Shown here one piece after another: positions 57,662-64,000 of a stretch of 64,000 nucleotides of DNA; within the stretch, counting starts at the first letter, position 1, and every line of letters begins with the position of its first letter. The DNA comes from Telluria_A sp040385745 (GTDB lineage: Bacteria > Pseudomonadota > Gammaproteobacteria > Burkholderiales > Burkholderiaceae_D). The notes below the pieces were generated by a model. It had not been told where the DNA came from, ran no database searches, and worked only from the letters and a program-made list of their open reading frames with translations. The stretch spans positions 112,255 through 176,254 of the forward strand of contig JAZKGU010000018.1 of the NCBI GenBank assembly GCA_040385745.1, given 5' to 3'. The position numbers and the translations under genes are program-made.

Positions 57662-59800
57662 ATGAAAACCACTTTCAGTCGCGCCTTTGCGTGCGCGCTT
57701 CCCCTGTTGCTGGCCGCGTGCGGCGGTGCCCAGGACCCGATTTCCCCGACCACCGTCACCCTGAGCAGCGCCAAGCGCAGCAATGCGGACACCACCCTCA
57801 CCGCCTATTACGACGTGGTGCAGCGCGTCTATGTCGGCTACTACGGGCGCCCGGCCGACACCGCGGGCCTGGAATACTGGGCCGGCCAGTACAAGGCCTT
57901 CGGCATGCCGCTCACGATGGCCGAGATCAGCAGCAGCTACGCGACCAATCCGACCGTCAAGCTGTTCGTGGACGCCTTCGGCACCAGCGCCGAAGCATCG
58001 GCCCTGTACTCGGGCGACAACGATGCCTTCGTGTCGGCCATCTACCGCAATCTGTTCAACACGCCGGGAGACACTGCCGGACGCGCATTCTGGGTCAATG
58101 CCCTCAATCGCGGCGACATGACGCGCGGGATTGCGGCGCTCTACATCATGAGCGGCGCACAAAGCACCGACATCACCAGCATCAATAAGAAAATCGAGAT
58201 CGCCAAAAGCTTCACCAGCGCGCTCAATACCGATGCGCGCCGCAGCGCCTACGCCGGCGACAGTTCGCTGGCACTGGTTCGCAGCATGCTCCAGACGGTG
58301 GACGCGAACACCGACACGGCCACATTCAGCGGTGTGAGCACGACCATCAGCACCTTGGAAAACGGCAGCGGCGGCGGCATCGCCGGGCAGTACCTATCCT
58401 TTATCTATGACCAGACCGACGAGGGCCAAGTGCGCATTGGCGTGGTGCCCGCAGCGGGCGGACAGGGCTCAGCGACCCTGCCCAACGCCCTGAGCACCAT
58501 GGTGGGCGGCTTTACCAGCGCCACGGTGCAAAACGGCCTGGCCTCGAACTTCGCCGCGCACAGCCTGGTGCTCTGGAAAGGCGAGCGCCTGTACCGCCAG
58601 AACCTGATCAGCAGCAGCGGCCTGCCGACCGCCGACATCCGCTCCACCCTGACCCTGAGCCAGGTGTGCGCCGACGACGACACATCGGTCGATGCCTTCG
58701 ACATGGTCGATCCCTCGCTGTCCTACCAGGTATTCCGCCAAGGCGGCCCGGACAATTTCTGCAACACCGCTGACGACACCTTCGCTGCGGTGCGGATGAA
58801 TATGGCCGCTACCAGCGCTCCTTTGATCGTCAAGCAGCCCCTGTTTGCGATTCATACTTCAAACGGCGCCTTGAGCGGCTTCCTGGTCAAGAATGGCAAG
58901 AGCGTGCAGCGCGTCGACACCAACTTCGCCAATCCGGTCACGCTGTTTACGATGGCCAAGGACATCACCAGCACCGGCAACCAGATCGACCAGCTGGGTA
59001 ATCTGTTTGTCTTTACCACCGGCGACCAACTGGGCAGCGAAATGCATCTGTGGGATGCCAGCTCGAGCACGGCGGGCACCCCGGTCGCCATCGCGACAGC
59101 AACCGACTTCGCCCTCATCGGTGAAGCAGCTTCCATCGACAACCAGGACATTTTCATCCCGATCACCAACCTGGGCAGCACGGTCGTGGTGCGCTACAAC
59201 GTGGCCACCAAGACCCGCAGCACGGTCGGCAGCCTGGTCCATACCCCGGGCGCGAACATCTCCATGCACCTGAGCCCGACCAAAGTTATCCTGTATAACG
59301 CGTCCGTGGGCGCCTTGGCGGCCATGCCGCGCAGCGGCGGCGCACCGCAGGCCCTGGTCACCGGCGCCGGCGGCCTGTTTGGCGCTGCCAGCCTGCAGGT
59401 GGCCGGCGAGCGCGTGTGGGTCAATTCCTTGTTCGGCAAGGTAGTCACCGTCAACACCGACGGCAGCGGCGCGATCACCATGCCCACCGCGCAGTTTGCC
59501 GGGTGTGTCTACAAGGCCGTGATTCAGTTCGCAGCCAACGCCAATACCTGTTCGGCGATCCTGCTGGTCGACGGTGGCGTATTCAAGGATTACGACGCGG
59601 CGAGCGCCGTGCTCAAGACCACATACGGCACCCTGCCGGCGACGACAGGCCAGAATTTCTATGGCATGTCGAGCTTCGCGGTCAACGGCCAGGGCGCGAT
59701 CCTGACCCGCATCACCGCCAACTCCAACGACACCTATTCGATCTCGAACTTCCACTTCAAGGCCGGCAGCGCTGGCGTGACCGAAGTCAAGGTGCAGTAA
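57662..59800 (+). CDS. DUF4214 lipoprotein with long C-terminal beta-rich domain
   Basis: The product has 712 residues from the second ATG (57662; AGGA at five bases). The lipobox LLLAACG gives a lipid-anchored Cys near residue 20. Two DUF4214-type units follow at about 40-160: YYGRPADTAGLEYW and RNLFNTPGDTAGRAFW. The remaining ~480 residues are Ser/Thr/Gly-rich repeats of beta strands that could fold as a propeller, though I see no clear motif. DUF4214 is a common domain of surface and S-layer-like proteins with unknown role. It converges on the propeller kinase gene, 10 bases away. Confidence 0.83.
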   Translation: MKTTFSRAFACALPLLLAACGGAQDPISPTTVTLSSAKRSNADTTLTAYYDVVQRVYVGYYGRPADTAGLEYWAGQYKAFGMPLTMAEISSSYATNPTVKLFVDAFGTSAEASALYSGDNDAFVSAIYRNLFNTPGDTAGRAFWVNALNRGDMTRGIAALYIMSGAQSTDITSINKKIEIAKSFTSALNTDARRSAYAGDSSLALVRSMLQTVDANTDTATFSGVSTTISTLENGSGGGIAGQYLSFIYDQTDEGQVRIGVVPAAGGQGSATLPNALSTMVGGFTSATVQNGLASNFAAHSLVLWKGERLYRQNLISSSGLPTADIRSTLTLSQVCADDDTSVDAFDMVDPSLSYQVFRQGGPDNFCNTADDTFAAVRMNMAATSAPLIVKQPLFAIHTSNGALSGFLVKNGKSVQRVDTNFANPVTLFTMAKDITSTGNQIDQLGNLFVFTTGDQLGSEMHLWDASSSTAGTPVAIATATDFALIGEAASIDNQDIFIPITNLGSTVVVRYNVATKTRSTVGSLVHTPGANISMHLSPTKVILYNASVGALAAMPRSGGAPQALVTGAGGLFGAASLQVAGERVWVNSLFGKVVTVNTDGSGAITMPTAQFAGCVYKAVIQFAANANTCSAILLVDGGVFKDYDAASAVLKTTYGTLPATTGQNFYGMSSFAVNGQGAILTRITANSNDTYSISNFHFKAGSAGVTEVKVQ

Positions 59801-59810
59801 GCGCGAAGGA

Positions 59811-62800
59811 CTATTGCGCCACCTTCAGCGGCAGGTCGAGCAGGAAGGTGGTACCGCGTTCTGCGCTGCTTTCGACCCATATCTGCCCCTCGAGCAGCGA
59901 GGTGACGATGTTGTAGGTGATGTTCAGGCCCAGGCCCGAGCCGCCCTGCCCAAGGCGGGTGGTAAAGAAGGGATCGAAGATGCGCGCCTGGTGTTCGGGC
60001 GAGATGCCGCAGCCATTGTCGCTGAAGGCTATGCGCACCCGGCCCGGCGCCAGGCAGCGCGCTTCGATGCGCATCTGCCCGCCCGTGCGCTCGGCAAAGC
60101 CGTGCAGCATGGCGTTGTTGATGAAATTGATGATGACCTGGCCATAGGGGCCGGGGTAACTGTCCATTTCGATCTCGCCAGGGACATCGATGGCGATGGC
60201 GTGGCCGCATTTGCGCACCTGGTTCATCATGGTGGCCACGATTTCGTGGGTGGCCACTTCCAGCTTGAACTTGCGGCGCTGGGCGCTGGTCTGGTCCACC
60301 GCCACCTGCTTGAACGAATTCACCAGCTCGACCGCGCTGAGCAGGCTGCGCATGATCAGGGCGGAGGCCTCCTGCGAGGCGCCAATAAAAGACTGAAGAT
60401 CCGAGCGGCGCAGCCCCTGGGCATCGAACTGGCGCGCCATGGCGTCGGTCTTCTCCTGCAGTGTGCTGGCCATGAGCAGGCTGTTGCCGATCGGCGTATT
60501 GAGTTCGTGCGCCACGCCGGCCACCAGCGAACCCAGGGCCGCCAGTTTTTCCTGGGCCACCAGCTGGGTCTGGGTATCTTGCAGCTGGCGGTAGGCCTCG
60601 GCGTTATCGAAGGCCACGCCCACATACGAAGCCAGCGTGCGCAGCATGTCGAGATGGAAGCGCTCATAAGCGTTTTCACGGAAGCTGTGCACCGTCACCA
60701 CCCCGATCAGGCGACCGTTCACCGAGATCGGGGTATAGAGCAGCGAACGTGGCGCCACCGGCAGCGTGCCATCGTCGAGCGTGCCCATGGCCTCGGGGCT
60801 GGAGGTGTGATCGAGGTGGGCAATGTATTGCAGGTAGTCGTGTTCGAGCGAATTGATGAACACGTCGCGCTGGTGCGAGATGCACCATACTGCCAGCTGG
60901 TCCGGCTCGTCCATGCTGCGCACGTAGGGCGCGTAGCGCTTGCCGTTTTCGATCGCGAACGGATAATCGATCACGCGTCGCTCCGGGCGGTACAGGCCGA
61001 TGCCGAACACGCTCGCATCCATCAACTGGTTCACATGCTCGTAGAGCATCACCATGATCGATTCGGTATCGAGCTTGGTGGTGAGCTTGCGTCCGATGTC
61101 GCTCATGAGCGAGATATTCCGGTGCGCCATTTCGACTTCCTGCTTTTGGCGCTCGACAGATTCCTTTTCCAGCTGCAGTTCGGCGGTGCGCGCGCGCACC
61201 TGCTGCTCGAGCTGCGTTTTCTTGCGCACCAGGGCGCCCACGCGCATCTGGTACAGGCCATACGCGGCGCCCAGCACCAGGGCCGCCACCAGCAGCCGGA
61301 ACCAGGTGGTTTTCCAAGCCGGCGGCAGGATTTCAATCTGCAGCTGGGCCGCCTCCGGACCCCACACGCCGTCCTTGCTGCTGGCGCGCACGCGGAACAC
61401 GTACTTGCCCGGGTCGAGATTGGTATAGGTGGCGAAGCGGCGCGTGGCGCTGGTGCTGACCCAGCCCTGGTCGAAGCCTTCGAGCTGGTAGGAGTACATA
61501 TTGCGCAAGGGGTCGGCGAAATGCAGCGCCGCGAATTCGAGCGACAATACCGAATCGCGATGGGTCAGCGTGATGGCACGCGCATCCTGCACCGGCCCCT
61601 GAAAAGGCACGCCGGCCAGGATCTGGTTGGCGCGCAGCGGGCGATTGAAGATCAGCAGATCGGTGATCAATACCACCGGGGCAAAGGGATTTTCGCGGAT
61701 GCCGGGCGGCTGGAAGGTAGTCAAGCCATTGACGCCGCCAAAGCCGAGACGCCCGTCGGCCAGGCGCAGGCCGGCGCCGACAAAAAAGGCGCCATCGGTC
61801 AAGCCGTCCTTGGAGGTAAAGTTCTTGATCTGGCCGGTGACGGGGTTGAGACGGGTGATGCCCGAGGTGGTGCTAACCCACAGCACCCCGTCGGCGTCTT
61901 CCAGAACGGCGCCGATGGGATCGGCCTCGCGCGTTTGATTGAGCGGAAAATAGCGAAAGCGCGGGGCGTCGCCCTTGAGCTGCTCGATGCGGTGCAGGCC
62001 GCCGGCGGTACCTGCCCACAGCTGTCCGGCGGCCGATTCGAACAGGGAATAGACGCGGCTGTGGCGCAGGCTGACCGGGTCGGCCGGGTCGTGCATGAAG
62101 CGGGTAAAGCGCCCGCTGGCCGGGTCGAAGCGGTTCAGGCCATTGTCGGTGCCGATCCAGACGGTGCCGCTGCGGTCCTCCAGGATGGCGAAACCGCGAT
62201 CGTCCGACAGGCTGTTGGGATCGGCCGCGTTATAGCGCCAGTGACGCATCACGGCGCCGCCCGCATCGAGACGGAACACGCCGCCGCGCGTGAGCACCCA
62301 CAGCGCGCCGCTGCGGTCGAGCATCAGGCGCTGAATGAAATTGCCGTTGGGTTCGGAGTCAAGCGTGACCCGCGTGAAGCGACCGGTGGCCAGGTCCATC
62401 CATGCAAGCCCGGCTGCGGTGCCGACCCACAGGCGGCCAGAGCCAGGTTCGAGCGCCGTGACTGAGTTGTGCTGCAAGCCATGCGGATTGGCAGGGTCGT
62501 GACTCAGCCGGCTGGCCTTGCCGGTCTCGGGGTCGTACAGATTGAGGCCGGCGCCGGTAGTGCCGATCCACATACGTCCCTCTGGGGCGGCCGCCAGTGC
62601 GCGCACCAGGTTGGCGCTGATGCTGTGCGGGTCGCTGGGGTCGTGGGTGATGCGCTGAAAACCGCCGCTGGCCAGGTCGGCCCGATTGGCGCCGCCAAAG
62701 GTACTACCGGCCCACAGCGTGCCGGTGCGGTCGACCAGGATGGCGACAATCTGGTCGTGGGTGAGCGAGTGCCGGTCCAGCGTGCGGTGGCGGTAGGTGG

Positions 62801-63707
62801 CGAACTTGCTGCTGCCGGCCTGGCGCCATTTGAGGCCTTCCTGATCGGTACCGGCCCACAACCCGCCCTTGCTGTCGTGGTACAGCGACAGCACTTGCAA
62901 AGGGCCGATACCCTGGTCCTTGCCGATCAGGCGGCGGCGCGGTGCGTCATTGCCCATGGTCCATTCTTCCAGCCCGCCCGCAGTGCCCACCCACAGCGCC
63001 CCGTCGGCTGCGAAGCTCAGCGAGAGCACGCGGTTGCGCTGGGCTTCGGCGGGTCCGGCCAGGGCAAAGCGGGTAAAGCCGCGCCCTCCCGGCGCCAGGC
63101 GCTGCATACCGCTGGCCGTGCCGGCCCAGATACTGCCGTCGGGTCCGCGTGCGAGCGCGTTGATGCGGTCGTCGCCCAGGCTGTTGGGATCGCTGCGCAC
63201 ATGGCGCCAGCTGTTCAGGGCGCCGCTTTGCGGCTCGAAGTGGCTCAGGCCCTCCTGGCTGCCCAGCCACAGGCCGCCCTTGCCATCCGAGATGATGCTC
63301 GAAACGCTGCGCGGACTGGCGTAGCGCACGAATTTCTGGCTGGCGCGATCGTAGCGGGTCAGGCCACCCTTGGTGCCGAACCACAGGCGGCCCAGCTCAT
63401 CTTCGAACGAGGCCAGAATGTAGTTGTCGCCGATGCTGCCGGCGTCGCCCGGATCGTTTTTGAAGACGGTCATCTTGTAGCCGTCGTAGCGCCCCAGTCC
63501 GGCCTGGGTGCCAAACCACATGAAACCCTGGCGGTCCTGCAGCAAGGTGTTGACGGACTCCTGCGGCAAGCCCTGTTCCAGTCCCAGATTTTCAAACCGC
63601 AGGCTGGGCGGCGGTCCGGCTGCTGCCGGCGAGCAGGCGAGCGCCAGCAGCAAGGCCGCTATGAGGCGCCAAGCTACACTGCCCTGACGCGAACACAGCA
63701 ATGGCAT
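59811..63707 (-). CDS. Large propeller sensor histidine kinase with GAF domain
   Basis: The product has 1298 residues from the ATG at 63707 (GGAG upstream); the frame extends to 63809 without signal character. After a signal peptide come about a dozen Reg_prop beta-propeller repeats (GFMWFGTQAGLGRYD, GRLWFGTKGGLTRYD), a Y_Y_Y domain, one transmembrane helix near 830-850, a coiled coil, a GAF domain and a kinase core with phosphoacceptor His1067 in VAHELNTPIG and ATP-binding NFINNAMLHG, DNGCGIS and GSGLGLNI. There is no fused receiver and no regulator gene nearby, so it is an orphan. Such propellers usually sense polysaccharides. Confidence 0.92.
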   Translation of the reverse strand: MPLLCSRQGSVAWRLIAALLLALACSPAAAGPPPSLRFENLGLEQGLPQESVNTLLQDRQGFMWFGTQAGLGRYDGYKMTVFKNDPGDAGSIGDNYILASFEDELGRLWFGTKGGLTRYDRASQKFVRYASPRSVSSIISDGKGGLWLGSQEGLSHFEPQSGALNSWRHVRSDPNSLGDDRINALARGPDGSIWAGTASGMQRLAPGGRGFTRFALAGPAEAQRNRVLSLSFAADGALWVGTAGGLEEWTMGNDAPRRRLIGKDQGIGPLQVLSLYHDSKGGLWAGTDQEGLKWRQAGSSKFATYRHRTLDRHSLTHDQIVAILVDRTGTLWAGSTFGGANRADLASGGFQRITHDPSDPHSISANLVRALAAAPEGRMWIGTTGAGLNLYDPETGKASRLSHDPANPHGLQHNSVTALEPGSGRLWVGTAAGLAWMDLATGRFTRVTLDSEPNGNFIQRLMLDRSGALWVLTRGGVFRLDAGGAVMRHWRYNAADPNSLSDDRGFAILEDRSGTVWIGTDNGLNRFDPASGRFTRFMHDPADPVSLRHSRVYSLFESAAGQLWAGTAGGLHRIEQLKGDAPRFRYFPLNQTREADPIGAVLEDADGVLWVSTTSGITRLNPVTGQIKNFTSKDGLTDGAFFVGAGLRLADGRLGFGGVNGLTTFQPPGIRENPFAPVVLITDLLIFNRPLRANQILAGVPFQGPVQDARAITLTHRDSVLSLEFAALHFADPLRNMYSYQLEGFDQGWVSTSATRRFATYTNLDPGKYVFRVRASSKDGVWGPEAAQLQIEILPPAWKTTWFRLLVAALVLGAAYGLYQMRVGALVRKKTQLEQQVRARTAELQLEKESVERQKQEVEMAHRNISLMSDIGRKLTTKLDTESIMVMLYEHVNQLMDASVFGIGLYRPERRVIDYPFAIENGKRYAPYVRSMDEPDQLAVWCISHQRDVFINSLEHDYLQYIAHLDHTSSPEAMGTLDDGTLPVAPRSLLYTPISVNGRLIGVVTVHSFRENAYERFHLDMLRTLASYVGVAFDNAEAYRQLQDTQTQLVAQEKLAALGSLVAGVAHELNTPIGNSLLMASTLQEKTDAMARQFDAQGLRRSDLQSFIGASQEASALIMRSLLSAVELVNSFKQVAVDQTSAQRRKFKLEVATHEIVATMMNQVRKCGHAIAIDVPGEIEMDSYPGPYGQVIINFINNAMLHGFAERTGGQMRIEARCLAPGRVRIAFSDNGCGISPEHQARIFDPFFTTRLGQGGSGLGLNITYNIVTSLLEGQIWVESSAERGTTFLLDLPLKVAQ

Positions 63708-63933
63708 AAAGCTAGCTCCGGGAGTCGATCCTGTTAATCTAACAGAAGGACAGTATCCGTACAGAAATTTCCGCCGCTGCCGTTCAAAGCCGGCGCCGGC
63801 ACTGGACAAATGTGGGGCCGCCGCCTACAATACTGCTTCTTCGCGGGGGTGCAAGCCTTCCGGGTCGATGGCAAACCAGTTTTCGCTTCCAGTCGTTGAG
63901 TAATTCGCACTACCGGAAATGAAACAGGGCTGC

Positions 63934-63939
63934 TATAAT
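63934..63939 (+). promoter_or_regulatory. Extended -10 promoter of tRNA-Arg
   Basis: TGCTATAAT gives a consensus TATAAT with an upstream TG, 11 bases before the tRNA 5' end. The -35 region is weak. Confidence 0.7.
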
Positions 63940-63949
63940 GCTTGCCTGC

Positions 63950-64000
63950 GCGGCTGTAGCTCAGCTGGATAGAGTACTTGGCTACGAACCAAGGGGTCGT
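63950..64000 (+). tRNA. tRNA-Arg(ACG), 3' end beyond the window
   Basis: The first 51 bases of a tRNA are visible: acceptor strand GCGGCTG, D-arm with AGCTCAGCTGGATAGAG, anticodon stem CTTGG/CCAAG (63977-63981 and 63989-63993), and loop CTACGAA with anticodon ACG at 63984-63986. The variable region begins, and the sequence is then cut. It decodes CGN arginine codons, A34 normally being converted to inosine. Confidence 0.95.

Noticed and set aside
59814..62465. 883-codon open frame on the plus strand
   Set aside because: It is antisense to the propeller kinase and rich in Ala, Gly, His and Arg, as expected from high-GC mirror frames. It has no domain or ribosome-binding site.
63789..63800. 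GCCGGCGCCGGC palindrome before the propeller kinase
   Set aside because: It is short and made only of G and C, so it is likely by chance in this base composition. It is not positioned at a recognisable promoter.

Overview
The window is GC-rich, gene-dense chromosomal DNA from a betaproteobacterium. It most resembles the Massilia/Duganella group of Oxalobacteraceae. That placement is inferred from a PEP-CTERM protein preceded by a sigma-54-type promoter, YXWGXW and DUF4214 proteins, a Ku/LigD repair pair, and REP-like palindromes built on a CCCCCGCGAAGGCGGGGG core. I saw no insertion sequence, prophage, integrase or CRISPR array. No stretch longer than about 300 bases lacks a gene. Both edges cut a gene: a PP2C-type phosphatase at the left and a tRNA-Arg(ACG) at the right.

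Layout. 1-3.5 kb: partial PP2C phosphatase, DUF1801 protein, two very small proteins, a secreted YXWGXW/Asp-rich repeat protein with a clear terminator, and an RNase H-fold protein. 3.6-9.6 kb: Tet-type MFS exporter, TonB-dependent receptor, and psd coupled to a membrane-bound C13 (legumain-type) peptidase. 9.6-16.7 kb: LysR divergent from azoR-pirin, an acyltransferase, an aspartoacylase-family hydrolase, a hydroxyproline-epimerase-type racemase, and a Gdx exporter divergent from a DUF1304 protein. 16.8-21.4 kb: ArsR-type regulator with an Old Yellow Enzyme, a second ArsR with an SRPBCC protein, YggL, arsC-arsH and a PlsC-type acyltransferase. 21.4-27 kb: complete urease operon ureDABCEFG plus hupE/ureJ behind a near-consensus -24/-12 promoter. 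27-34.1 kb: 2OG-Fe(II) oxygenase, then DUF2141, carotenoid oxygenase, LytS-type kinase, LytTR regulator, a diguanylate cyclase and a DUF1569 protein. 34.4-42.8 kb: SulP transporter, a second diguanylate cyclase, an SDR, ku, a small membrane protein and ligD. 42.9-48.6 kb: low-complexity secreted protein, VIT/vWA/DUF2135 protein, anti-sigma-like protein, ECF sigma factor and PEP-CTERM protein. 48.6-57.6 kb: RND efflux operon led by a small exported protein and a catalytically dead-looking alpha/beta hydrolase, divergent from LysR plus a 2-hydroxyacid dehydrogenase. 57.7-63.7 kb: DUF4214 lipoprotein and a very large propeller sensor kinase.

The most interesting points are these. (i) A secreted VIT/vWA protein and the periplasmic tail of the adjacent anti-sigma-like protein share a poly-proline linker and a VEV-x-GSSIRR motif, which resembles the segment before the plug of TonB-dependent receptors. 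(ii) An RND operon carries an alpha/beta-hydrolase paralogue without nucleophile or histidine. (iii) A carotenoid cleavage-type oxygenase is translationally coupled to a LytS/LytTR pair, and the regulator has no ATG/GTG/TTG start able to give an intact receiver domain. (iv) Two -24/-12 promoters precede the urease operon and the PEP-CTERM gene.
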